This document shows positions 24,779 to 36,046 of a DNA stretch of 64,000 nt, in pieces. The notes under the pieces were generated by a model. That model was not told the origin of the DNA. It was given only the letters and a program-made list of their open reading frames with translations, and did not search any database. Both the position numbers and the translations under genes were made by a program. Each line of letters opens with the position of its first letter. The first letter of the stretch is position 1. Source of the DNA: Taudactylus pleione (Eukaryota; Chordata; Amphibia; Anura; Myobatrachidae); contig JAUIMM010000135.1 of NCBI GenBank assembly GCA_031769625.1, positions 3,431,001-3,495,000 of the forward strand. The letters run 5' to 3'.

Positions 24779-25679
24779 TATATGAGAGGGACTTAGCTTA
24801 ATATTGCAGAGCACGACCAGTTATTTTGAAAACACATTGATAATATGTTACACGTATGTACTAATGAGCATATTTTCAGGCAAAGCCCTGGCACATGTAT
24901 GCTTTACATGCAGCATGCTGACCTCCACTAATACATTAATCTACCTGAGTGTTCCTGAATCTAATAAAGGGATCTTCCAACAGTGATCAAGTGACATAAT
25001 GACCAGAAAGACTTCAGTCCCTGCCATTTTTGATTAGCCTAAAACAAATAGGCGAGGCATTTAGTTTGTGATGTCTACTTCAATTTTTTTTTTCAGTTTT
25101 CCTGATATGTAAACCCAACATTTCAAAGCAAAATAAAAATATTGGTGCTAATGTATATTATATATAATGGAGTCCTCATTATCTGCTGTCTAGTTTAAAA
25201 GAGATGGCAGCATACGGGAACTGCAAACCAGGGCCGTAACTAGGGTGGTGCGGCTGGTGCACCCGCACAGAGCGCACATGCCCTGTGGGCAGAACTATTC
25301 ACCTCCACCCGCGATAACAGCAATGTACCGCCCGCTACAATGTGTAATAGTAGCGGTGTGCCCGGCTCCTGATCTGCAGGGCGCACCGCTACGAATACAC
25401 ATTTCAGCGGGCAGCGCTGCAGCAGCCTTTCCCCTGTGGTCCGCCCCCTCCCCATCTGCTGTAGTCAGTGCTAGTGAGTGTCTTCTGGAAGGGGCTGGGT
25501 CGGGAGAGACCTAATCCAGTCCCAGAGTGCCCTGCGCCGGCTGAACCGCTGAGCAGCCTTTCCCCTGGTACTGGGGTCATGCCTGCAACTGTCAGTGCCG
25601 GACACAGACTGTGGCTTCCCTGCGGCTCCCATAGTGATGCTCTGATGAACTTAGTAACACAGGTTAAGTGTGCTGTATT

Positions 25680-26145
25680 GTACTGGTTTTGTACCAGCTG
25701 GCATAATTGGGAGGGGGCAGGGGGGATTTGTACTGGCTGGAATAATGTGTAAGGGGAGGGGGCAGGGGGGATTTTTACTGGCTGGCATAATGTGTAAGGG
25801 GAGGGGGCATGGTGGATTTGTACTGGCTGGCATACTGTGTAAGGGGAGGGGGCAGGGGGGATTTGTACTGGCTGGCATACTGTGTAAGGGGAGGGGGCAT
25901 GGTGGATTTGTACTGGCTGGCATACTGTGTAAGGGGAGGGGGCAGGGGGGATTTGTACTGGCTGGCATAATGTGAAATGGGGGGCAGGGGGCATTTGTAC
26001 TGGCTGGCATAATGTGTAAGGGGAGGGGCAGGGGGGATTTGTACTGGCTGGCATAATGTGTAAGGGGAGGGGGCAGGGGGGATTTGCAATGTATGGCATA
26101 ATGTGTAAGGGGAGGGGGCAGGAGAAATTTGCACTGTGCGGCATA
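25680..26145. repeat. 45-bp minisatellite
   Basis: Units of GGCATAATGTGTAAGGGGAG plus GGGGCAGGGGGGATTTGTAC. Units with CATGGTGG and CAGGGGGG alternate in places, giving a 90-bp higher order. The period is divisible by three, so frames stay open on both strands and mimic proteins. Confidence 0.92.
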
Positions 26146-26149
26146 ATGT

Positions 26150-26460
26150 GTATTGAGCTTTACTACTGTTGACAAAGTGTAAAGGGCATTAATACTGTGG
26201 GCATAATGTGTAAAGGGCATTAATACTGTGGGCATAATGTGTAAGGGGCATTAATACTGTGGGCATAATGTGTAAGGAGCATTATTACTGTGGGCATAAT
26301 GTGTAAGGGGCATTAATACTCTGGGCATAATGTGTAATGGGCATTACTACTGTGTGGTCATACTGTGTACGGGGCATTACTACTGTGTGGCGTAATCTGT
26401 AAGAGGGGCATTACTACTGTGTAAAATGGATACTACTATGTAATGTAATGCGAATAAAGG
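26150..26460. repeat. Minisatellite of about 32-34 bp
   Basis: CATTAATACTGTGGGCATAA then TGTGTAAGGGG repeated with drift. Confidence 0.88.
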
Positions 26461-26680
26461 GCACTACTGTATCTTGTAATGTGAATTGAGGGTACTATAG
26501 TGTGGCCATGCCCTTTCCCTACGAGAACACGATGCACGCTGTCCCTGTTCAAATATGGGGGGGTGGCACCAATGCTCTTTCTGGCACAGGGCACCAAAAT
26601 GTCTAGTCACGGCTCTGCTGCAAACTGTTTAATGGTATTAAAGAGCAAAAATGATGATATCAGATTCTGCAGCAATCACA

Positions 26681-27231
26681 GGGGGTCATTCAGAGTCGGT
26701 CGCAAGCGCTGAGCGCTCGCAACCGACTCGGTGTTGCCCCACTGGGTATGCGCACGACGTAGCCGGCTCCATCGTGCGCATGCGCGAGACCCGGCTAGCG
26801 ACGGACGCTCCGTCGCTAGGGGTCTCACAGCAGACGGGGCGAGCTGTCGATGGTGAGTGACAGCTCGCCCCGTTTGGGAGGCGGGCAGGGGGCGTGGCTG
26901 CCCAAACGGAGGCGTTCCCGCCGGAACACTTGCCGTTTGAGGGCGGCCCCACTGACATCATTGCTGATGTCAGTGGGGAGCTTCCTGTTCGATCAGAGCA
27001 GGAAGCTCCCTGGGGCTTATGAGTGCCCAGACCTAATCTTAGGGTCTGGTCGTAAACCCCCATGGTCCCGATGGTCTTGACCATCGCGCCCATCACCCAT
27101 GTCGGTCGCTAGAGCTGTAGGTGTTAACCCACAGCTTAGCAATCGACAAGGAGGCGGTCGGTCAGGATGCAAGCGGCCGCCCTGATTCAGTGCGACCGCT
27201 TGCAACTAACGTCCGCCTCTGAATGAGGTCC
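26681..27231. mobile_element. Harbinger-like serial-hairpin MITE, duplication ACA
   Basis: ACA at 26678-26680 and 27232-27234. Ends GGGGGTCATTCAGAG and CTCTGAATGAGGTCC. Same module order as 2771-3241: GTGCGCATGCG stem, GACATCATTGCTGATGTCAG (26953-26972), GATGGTCTTGACCATCGC (27069-27086). Confidence 0.82.
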
Positions 27232-27234
27232 ACA

Positions 27235-28029
27235 GTGTGCTGATAATATCCCATTCATATATATATCCAGGCATAGATGAATATGTTCCCTTCAGTGGCG
27301 GAATCCCTGATTCCGAAACCTTCAACTAATACACTTTAATGCCGATTCTGTTCCCTCCTAGTTAATTGGGAAAAATACCAGGGTTTTGGAAAATAAGTGT
27401 GAGGGACCAGATAAATGTATGTAACTAAATATGTTTTGTTTTGTTTTTTCTGGAAGACATTGATGTATAGATGAGAAAACAGAAATTAAATCACATGTCC
27501 ACTTTAAAATATTTTCTCTATTATATTGCTGAATGCAGTCACCCCCTTAAAACACAGACGGGCATGGAGAGTTTGCTGTCATAGTTAACTGTTAATACAC
27601 AAATGTGGATTATTGCAGCTACATGTGTATATGTACAGACAAACAGGGGTGTAGCTAGAACTTAAACTGTACCATAACAAAATATCTGCATCATGTTGGC
27701 CTCAGTCATGTCCGTTACTGAAGCCAGGCCTGTTGGCAGAGTGATCTGTGACATTACTCTGGGCCTAGGACCTATTAGCAGCGTGTCATTAGCAGAAGAT
27801 GGTTTATCAATGTAAAGTGCAGCTGGACATGCTGGGTACAGTAGTCCTCCAGACAGATTGATGAACCAGGGTACAATATACTTGGCTAAAATATATGTGG
27901 TGCTATACAGTATATGTAATGCAGTTGTTGGTGCTAGTGGCAGTAAAAGTTAGCTTGAGGTGTTGCTGAGCATTGTAGTGTGTTTGGCGTGATGGTGGTA
28001 AATGTATTAAAACCAGGTGAAATCCAGGC
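27235..28029. other. Intron 1, nothing recognised
   Basis: Unique-looking sequence between a MITE and the copia remnant. Confidence 0.5.
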
Positions 28030-30200
28030 TTGAAGTCAGCCATCCACAGAACCTGTGTAATGCATGAGTGTCCAGGTTAAAAGGGATAGTATGGTAGGCC
28101 TACCTATAGTAGACTTCCACTCTTGCCAGGCGTAACTTGGTTTAGGATCATGGAGTGTGTGAGGTATACAGCAAACAAGTCCAGCAAACTCCTCACTAGG
28201 TTTCCCCTTGTTGCTCATCATGGAACTCCTATTATCTGAAGAAGTTTCATGAAACACAACGTCTTATAATGGTATGACTTTCCTGTTGTAAGGGTCCCAT
28301 AGATTTGCTCTGATTGCAGGACCTTAGCAGGGTGCACTCAATGGCCTTCAGTTAAGTTTGTGTCTTCTTTCCCTAGATACATGAGCGTAAGCTCTACTTC
28401 CAAATACATGTAGATGACCTATATCTGTCTTTTTACCAGTCCATGCTTCCAATTTGGTCATCTCCTTGACTGTCATTGTAGGTGATTGATTTGTGAGGTA
28501 AACAGCTGTTTGTACGGCTTTGGCCCTGAATCTCTTGTTAAGATGGGAATCATTCATCATAGCTCGAAGTCTCTAAACTATTGTTCTGTTTGCCCTTTTG
28601 TTCTAATGTATAGGCAATAGTTTGCTGATGCTGTATGCCATTTTCTTTCATGTAGTTGGCTAGTTCTTTATTCTCATATTCTCAGCCATTGCCAGATCTC
28701 TTAATTTCCAGCTTCTGACCTGTTTAGTTTTCAACAAGATTCTTATACACTTTGAACTTCTTACTTTGTTTGTGTTTCTTTGGAAATAAACATGTATCAT
28801 CCTTGTAGCATCATCGATGAGTGCCATGAAGTAACGTAGTCATCATACCACCTTGAAGCTTCGGTACATTGTCATAGCCTAGGTGTCCTAGCCACCTGTG
28901 CCACAATTCCATTGATTGGTTGCATTTCTCAGTGACCATGGCACTACACAATGTCAAGGGTGAATAGTTGTTGGCACCGGGTTGCTGCAGCAATTACAGT
29001 TCATCTCAGTTTGTACACAACAAACAGACTATTTGCAAATTGGACTTTGTGTCCTCTACTTTCCAGAACACTTATGACAATTAGATTAGTTCCTAGGTTA
29101 GACACAAATAGCACTTCCATGTCTGTGACAATTTCTTTGCCCTTCACTATTAAGCATAGAGTGATTGTCCCAACTTTTGTGGTATTTAGGACCTTGTTTC
29201 CTATACCTTGGACTTTGACTTAAATGGCTTTAATGATCTGAACCAATTTTCATTACAGCTAAAATACTTTGTGGATACCAGCAGTCCTTACGATGGCTAT
29301 CTGCTACATTTAAAGCTGACCCATTCCTGCTGTCACAGAGATGATGAGATGATGATGAGAGTGATGCGAAGCCAATTAATACATTTGATCTGCATTCTGT
29401 CCCATTCATGTCCCAACTTGTGTCAATTGAAACATCTGTACTTAGGCTCTTTGTGCTTTGAACTTTTAGACAGTAGAACAGAATTTTCTGCATTTGTTTC
29501 TGTAGCTATGTGCTCTTGAAACTGTACTAGACTCCAATGCTACTATAAAGAAGTCATACTTTTGCATAATACTTTTGCAGCATTGCCATAGCAATCTCTT
29601 TGGCATGTATAATTGAAGTCAATTGCTGAGAGATGAATAAAAGTCTGTCTATATACTTGTACATGTTCTTACATGTACTTAGCTTTGTTGCATATAATAT
29701 GGGTCTCAAGGTAATTTATTTAATTAGCTCTTTATCTTAATAAGCCAATTGCAGAGTTACCAATATGTCATGCGCTGTAGTCTTACCGTGGATAATACAA
29801 TAAACATGTGATTCCGATCCCAGATCAATTGTCCCCATAGCTCTGTCTAAATCTTCAGAATTTTGATTATAATCATGATTGCTAGTGACCTTCCACAACT
29901 TCTCCCACTTTAATGGTGCATACCCACGGTCAGATTTCCTGTCAGATATGAACGATAACTATTGTAAAAATTGTTACATCATTCATATCTTTGACCTTCA
30001 GGCATGCATCGACCATCGTCTGTGTTTGCAGTCAGATTTGGAAGATTTAATTCATTTTAATTCTATCAGAAATCGTTCATCGTTCATGAAATCGTTGGTC
30101 AAATCATTAAAATTGTTCATCGTTGATCTGACAAATCTGACCGTGTGAATGCGCCATTGCTGCATCTCCATGGCAAACTTCCATGTAGCAGTTTTATGCA
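28030..30200 (-). pseudogene. Ty1/copia-like gag-pol remnant
   Basis: Minus-strand order is gag, protease region, integrase. Gag: ATWKFAMEMQQW near 30160, then after a MITE, KWEKLWKVT and SEDLDRAMGTIDLG (29905-29810). Gag-pre-integrase: ELWHRWLGHLGYDNVPKL (about 28910-28857). Integrase C-terminal part: AVYLTNQSPTMTVKEMTKLE and HVFGSRAYAHVSRERRHKLN (28510-28350). A degraded region joining reverse transcriptase follows near 28140 (PSYAWQEWKS). Stops and frameshifts are frequent, and no LTRs or complete reverse transcriptase were found. Copia gag-pol is the best fit. Confidence 0.8.
29909..30154. mobile_element. MITE inserted in the copia gag remnant
   Basis: Inverted ends TGGTGCATACCCACGGTCAG and CTGACCGTGTGAATGCGCCA enclose CGATAACTATTGT-type palindromic sequence. 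The copia gag reading continues on both sides of it. Related partial element at 55588-55870. Confidence 0.75.
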
Positions 30201-30496
30201 CCTACCAGCTTCCCAAACTCATGCTGATCTCTGAACTATGGGTTTATGCCATACAGGTGAATAAGAGTCTGTCCGTACTCACTCAGATCCTCTCACTCCA
30301 TGTCATATCTGCTTGTTCCACACCAAGGGTATCTGGAATTTTGGCAGCCAAATTTATACATGGTGAAAACCTTAATTCTGGTTCCACTTGCGCTAGCCTG
30401 GTAGATAGAGTGATGTTTAATATGCTGTTTGAGTGATGTCTGGGGATGATTGTGGTATCTGTCCGCAAGTAGGTGCCACAGGTGTAATAGCGGTAT

Positions 30497-30822
30497 ACGG
30501 CATACTTGCCGACATTATTCTGGAGGTTTCCGGGAGCAGCAGGAGGGGACCTGCTGCTCTCCTATTCGGGGGCGGGGCCAGACACTAGACAACATTAAGC
30601 CCCGCCCCTTTACAGGAAACCCCGGCGATTTGCGGGTCCGTGAGGAGGGGGCAGGGCTAAATGACGCGATTTGCATTTAGCCACACCCCTTCCATACAGA
30701 CCCAAAAATGCCAGATAAAGTGGGAGGGATGTGGGAGATATGCCTACTCTTCCAGGGGTGCGGGGGGTTACCCGAAAAATCGTGAGCCTCCCGTGATTCC
30801 CGGGAGAGTAGGCATGTATGGT
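30497..30822. repeat. Interspersed repeat, copy 2 (GGGAGTAGGCATGTAT end)
   Basis: Starts GGCATACTTGCCGACATTAT and ends GGGAGAGTAGGCATGTATG. It shares GGGGCGGGGCCAGAC and TTACCCGAAAAATCG with the copy at 10690-10998. Confidence 0.62.
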
Positions 30823-31240
30823 ATACAGAAATATAGATAAGAGTAGCCCGGAGCTTGAGGTATTGCTGGGCATTGCAGTGTCAAATTAACCAACAGATGG
30901 TAGCACATCCAACAAGGCTTAGCCGACTGCATCATCTTCTCTTTGCCAAAACTCTCCCTACTGTATCATTGGCTTGGCCATGTAATTCCCAGTCTGATCC
31001 AGCACTTGTTAACTTAATAAAGTAGTTTATAGCGAGACTTAGATGACTTTAGAGGGACATGTTTCCTCTTGGTACGGGCCTCATATTCAGCTGAACTTAG
31101 AGCTACTACTATTAGATTTGGGGCACCAATGCAATAACAAATTTTCTGTTCAACTATTAAATTATATAATCCATGTTGATCTGCAGAGGGGAATGCATTT
31201 GACTCTATCTAGTCTTACTCCACGGTTTATGTTACCAGTA

Positions 31241-32209
31241 CAGGTTGAGTCTCCCATATCCAAATATTCAGAATTACAGAATATTCCGAAATATGGATTT
31301 TTGTTTAGGCATGACTTAGATAGTGAAATCTTTGCATTTTGATGGTTCAATGTACACAAACCTTGTTTAAGGCACAACATTATTAAAAATATTGTACAAA
31401 ATTACCTTCAGGCTCTGGGCCTGATTCAGAGCCGAACGCTCTGACCAGATCGCTCGCTCTGAATCAGGGTCCTCCTCCCTAAAAATGGAGCGGCCTCTTG
31501 GACGCTCGCATAGCTGTGGGTTACCACCCACAGCTTATGCGAGCGTCCATGATGATGGTCGCGATGGTCAAGACCATCGCGACCATCGGGCTTGCGACGA
31601 GACGCTGCGGTAGGGTCTCGCTGCCGCAAGCCCAGGAGTGATTTTGGCTCTATCAGTACTGATGTCAGTGGGGCCGGACTCAGACGGTAGGCGTTCCCAT
31701 GGGAATGCCTCCGTCTGTCAGCCACGCCCCCGGCATGCCCACCAAAGGGGGCGTGCTGTCACTCACCATCGATAGCAAGCCCCCTTTGGTGCGAGACCCC
31801 GAGCGACGTATTCCTCGTCACTCGCCGGGTCTCGCGCATGCGCACGACGGAGCTCCCTCCGTCGTGCGCATGCGCATTCGGCCAACATCGACCCGCTTGC
31901 GAGCGTCCGCTCGCGAGCGGGTCTGAATCTGGCCCTCTGTGTATAAGGTGTATATGAAACATAAATACATTTTATGTATATACACAAACTTTGTTTGAGC
32001 CACAAAATTATTAAACATATTGTATAAAATTTTCTGCAGGCTGTGTGTATAAGGTGTATATAAAACATAAATGCATTCTGTGTTTAGATTTAGTTCCCAT
32101 TCCTAAAATATCTCATTATGGTATGCAAATATTCCAAAATACGGAATATTCCAATATCCAAAATACCTCTGGTCCCAAGCATTTTGGATATGGGAAACTC
32201 AACCTGTAT
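31241..32209. mobile_element. Pogo/Tigger-like non-autonomous element (interrupted)
   Basis: Left end CAGGTTGAGTCTCCCATATC, right end GATATGGGAAACTCAACCTG, each flanked by TA. The body resembles short Tigger-type elements known from mammals (ATTCCGAAATACGGAATA-like stems, TATACACCTTATACAC). It is interrupted by the MITE at 31417-31935 and partly duplicated around 31950-32080. A second copy begins at 63619. Confidence 0.72.
31417..31935. mobile_element. Harbinger-like serial-hairpin MITE inside the Tigger-like element
   Basis: TCT on both sides (31414-31416 and 31936-31938). Ends GGGCCTGATTCAGAG and CTGAATCTGGCCC. Inverted relative to 2771-3241, with the same modules (GGTCAAGACCATCGCGACC, CCCACAGCTTATGCGAGCG, GCATGCGCACGACGGAG). 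Confidence 0.88.
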
Positions 32210-32763
32210 ATACAGAGCTGTGCGGAACAACTCGATAATTGATAAATAGTCCCTTCCAACAAAGGTGTTTCCTTGTTTACAATAGATGAAAAGAGAGCTT
32301 AGCATTTTGTATGTCCTTCCATCCTGTTCAGTGACGTGTCAATACAAGTAGGAAAACAGAAAATGGACCGTATCCCAAAGCTTTGGACCGTGTCATATTT
32401 AGTCACACTGAGGTAGAGATTCATACACGCCAACTTTGCTTTCACGGGGGGAGCTATACTTCCACAGCAGGCAGCCATTGGTTACAGCTTTAAAGTTACA
32501 CTTCGCTTAGTGATCTCTAGTCAATCAATGTACCATTATAGAACTATACTGTATAGCGAAGACAAAAAAGTGAGCAAGACTTGTCTATTTGTAGTGCACT
32601 CAAAGAAGGAAGGGTATTCAAAAGGGAAAACATACGATTTACCGCTGGCTGCGTGACCAGCGGTTCAAATCCCGACAGCGTGAGCCTGACAGGGGTGAAA
32701 ATCCTGATCGTCCTAGGTAAGTATTTCCTAACCTAATTTTACCCCCTAACCCTCCCTTAGGGG

Positions 32764-33637
32764 CAGTGGCTTAACTAGGGTATTTGGAGCCCAGGGCAAA
32801 TTTGAAAAGGGAGCCCCCCCCACCCAACAGCCAGAGATGTGCGCGCGCTGAAGTGGGCGTGGTCACTTAAAAATGGGGCGTGTCAACATGACACACCCCT
32901 TTATTTCACGCTGAACATTCCTATCCATATGCACCTTAACCCCAGTAGTACCCCTTATACAGTACCCCCAGTATGCAGTTGTGGTCCCTCTTATGCAGGC
33001 CCATAGTAGTGCCCCTTATACAGTATCCCCAGTAGTGGTCCCCCTTATACAGCCCCCAATTAGTTCCCCTTACTCAGTACCCCCAGTAGTGGCCCCCCAA
33101 ATGCAGTGCCCCACGTAGTGTTCCCCCTTATGCAGTGCCCCCAGTAGCAGTCCCCACAATGCAGTGCGCCCAGTAGCGGTATCCCCTTATGCAGTGCACT
33201 TTATATGGTGCCCCCAGTAGTAGTCCCCCCCCTATGCAGTGCCCTTTATATAGTGCCCCCAGCAGTAGTCCCCCCCCCATGCAGTTTCCCAGTAGTGGTC
33301 CCCTTATGCAGGCACCCTGTAGTGATCCCCCCTATCCAGTGCCCCCTGTAGTGGCACTTCCTATTATTGCCCCCAGTACTGGTCCCCCGAGTGCAGTGCC
33401 TCTAGTAGTAGGCCCCTTTTATAATGCCCCCAGTGGTAGTTCCCCCCCAAGTAGTAGTCCCCAGTAGAGTAGGTCCTACCAATGGCGCCCCCAGTAGTAG
33501 CCACCCCTCCCCCAGTAGAGGTCCCCCCAGTAGTAGCCACCCCTCCCCCAGTAGAGGTCCCCCCAGTAGTAGCCACCCCTCCCCCAGTAGTTGCCACCCC
33601 CCTCCCCCGTTGTGCAGATAGGTTAAAAAAATAAATA

Positions 33638-33671
<34 letters not shown>

Positions 33672-34181
33672 AAAATATACTTACCTGAATCTCTGCTCCT
33701 GGTCCTGGTCCTGCTCGCGATGCTGCTCCCGCCCGGGCTGGCGCACTCAGCATTACGGGACAGACGTCATGACGTCAGTCCCATTACCCACTGCAGGAGC
33801 CGGACGGAAGTCCGGCTCTTGCAGTGGGTGCTGCAGCAGTCAATGAGAGTCTATCTGACTCTCATTGGCTGCTGTTTAACACACGCATCGCCGCCAGCGC
33901 TGGCGGCGATGCGTGTGTTATGCATAGCCTGAGCCCACCTCCTGGCGCTATTGGGCAAGCGCTCAGGGGGAGGGAACGGGCTCAGGCGTGCAGCACAGGA
34001 CTGGCGCTGGAAGCCTAGCGCCGGTCCTGTGTAAATGTGTAGCGCTGACCGCACTCATTGCGCTACACTGGCTAACTAGGGCGGGCGGGCCGGTCCCGTT
34101 GCCAGCGGCGCCCCCCCGCGCCGCCGGTCCAACGGCGCCCAGGGCACGCACCCCTCTCGCCCTGCCCTAGTTACGCCACTG
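32764..34181. mobile_element. hAT-type element with internal minisatellite, perfect 8-bp duplication
   Basis: CTTAGGGG at 32756-32763 and 34182-34189. Ends CAGTGGCTTAACTAGGG and CCCTAGTTACGCCACTG are inverted. Contains a minisatellite (32940-33610), an AT microsatellite and a GC-rich right half with GCGATGCGTGTGTTA in both orientations. Confidence 0.9.
32940..33610. repeat. Minisatellite (CCCCCAGTAGTGGTCCCC units)
   Basis: Roughly 30-bp units with TATGCAGTGCCCCCAGTAGT; at 33490-33600 three 36-bp units carry AGTAGTAGCCACCCCTCCCC. Open frames here are artefacts. Confidence 0.88.
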
Positions 34182-34887
34182 CTTAGGGGTGCCTAACCAT
34201 AACCTCCCCCCCAAGTGCCTAACCCTAATCTCCCCTCTAAGTGCCTAAACCTAACCCCCCCTTCCCCGCCATCTAAACCTAAGTCCCCCGGGGGGTGCCT
34301 AACCCTAAGTCCCTGCCGGGAACCCTAAACCTAACCCTCCCCCAGCCCCGCGGCTGTCCTCACCCTGCGCCCGGCTTACCTTCGATCGATAAGCCAGGTG
34401 TCGGGCTCCCAGCGTTAGTCTAATGACCGGCATCGGGATTTTGACGCCGGTCATTAGCCACCTGCCAGGATTAAACAGTCGGGATGCCAATGGTCGGCAT
34501 TTAGACTATCGGCATCCCGACTGCATCCCATTCAAATGTAACCTTTTATTAGATCCATTAAAATAAAATGAGGAAGAACAGAAAAATGAAGAAAAATATA
34601 GTACTGTAAAGAAAAATTTATTCAAAATGGATGTATGTCAATTAATGGTACATTATTTCTGCTCCATTGATGTAGAAGTATGTGTGATTTATGAATATGG
34701 TACAGTATAGGCAATATAGAGATTTTTTTTTTCTTTTCAGTGTAGAGGCTTCTGAACATAATAGTTAAATTTCGCTGTGGGAAACTGTGATAATAAGTAT
34801 AATAACAATAAGTAGTTTTACCAGTTTGTAATTCTGGAGCTACCAATAGTAATTCTAATAATTTAATATAGGACACCGGTCTTCATT

Positions 34888-34897
34888 AAATTATATA

Positions 34898-34965
<68 letters not shown>

Positions 34966-34985
34966 CATACATATAAAATATTTTA
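34888..34985. repeat. TA microsatellite
   Basis: Two long TATATA runs separated by GTTT, ending in ACATACATACAT. Confidence 0.92.
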
Positions 34986-35600
34986 TACATAATTGCTTAG
35001 TCCCTTGGTCCAGAACGCGCTTTGAATTTGAATATCTCAAAGACTAATTAAAATAATATTAATGTGATTTTTTTTTTTTCAACTAATTTCAATCAGTAAT
35101 AAATGACAAAATTTGGAATAAAACTATAACATTTGATGAGAAAAAAAAAAATACAAAAAAAACCTAATAAATGCTTTAGTATAGCTAACCTAAAAATGTT
35201 AAGAAAAGGACCAGAACACAGAGGCGGCACAGTGACCCAGGGGAAGCGAGATTGAAGTGATCGCCGCGACACGCACTTTTGGTGGTCTGTGCTTTCACAT
35301 GGACCCACGGTCCTAGCCATGTGCGGACACTGTTTACGTTCTGCCCAGTTCGGCTCCTGATTGGCTGCGTGACGTAGCTATTACATAATTAGGGAGGGTG
35401 CGCAGATGGCACAACATGGGGGCGCTCTTCCCTCACCTACTTTCTCCAACACGTTGATTCCAGGCTCACAATTCCCAGCCAATCAGCTCCACGTTTGCGC
35501 CTCGAAAGCAACACTTCTTTTCTCTGCTTTCCACGAGTGCTGCTAGCAGTCGCTGATTGGCGGGAGGCTGGGAGATGGTGAGGCGGAGTAACAGTGCATT

Positions 35601-36038
35601 CAGGGGCGTCTTAAGAGAGGAGGGGGCCGTGTGCACTCACCGTGCGGGGGCCCGTGTGCACTCACCGTGCGGGGCCCCCTCTTCTCTCTCTGGTGGCTGG
35701 CAGCCGACTGACGCGGCTGGCCAGCCACCGGAGCCTTAGTAGACTCCGGTCAATAGAGTGTGCCCGGAGTCTACTACGCATGCGCAGAACGCCGGAAAAG
35801 ACCGCGGTGGCCATTTTCCCGGTGTTCTGCGCATGTGCTGTAGACTCCGGGCACACTCTAGTGCCCGGAGTCTACTGCGCATGCGCAGAACACCGGGACA
35901 ATGGCCACGGCGGCCATTTTCCGGTGTTCTGCGCAACGGTGACACCCGATGCGGGACCACGGACAGGTAAGTTTTAAAAAAATGGGTGCAGTGTGTGCGG
36001 TGCGGGCCCCCCCTGGACCCATTATAGATATGCCACTG
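35601..36038. mobile_element. hAT-type element, perfect 8-bp duplication
   Basis: AGTGCATT at 35593-35600 and 36039-36046. Starts CAGGGGCGTCTTAAGAG and ends TAGATATGCCACTG. Internal ACTCCGGGCACACTCT and CGCATGCGCAGAAC motifs occur in both orientations. Confidence 0.85.
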
Positions 36039-36046
36039 AGTGCATT

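Larger units (their letters stand above)
25229..26617. mobile_element. hAT-type element with internal minisatellites, perfect 8-bp duplication
   Basis: CTGCAAAC at 25221-25228 and 26618-26625. Starts CAGGGCCGTAACTAG, ends CTAGTCACGGCTCTG. Most of its length is tandem repeat (25680-26460). Confidence 0.9.
32640..34530. repeat. Dispersed telomere-like element, copy 2, split by a hAT insertion
   Basis: The left part (32640-32763) has ACCAGCGGTTCAAATCCCGA and CTAACCCTCCCTTAG. The right part (34182-34530) continues with TGCCTAACCATAACC, CTAAACCTAA units and GGCATCCCGACTGCATCCC. The hAT element at 32764-34181 lies between them. Confidence 0.72.

Noticed and set aside
25404..26235. Pro-rich repeat protein frames (246 and 194 residues)
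   Set aside because: Pure consequence of the 45-bp minisatellite within a hAT element.
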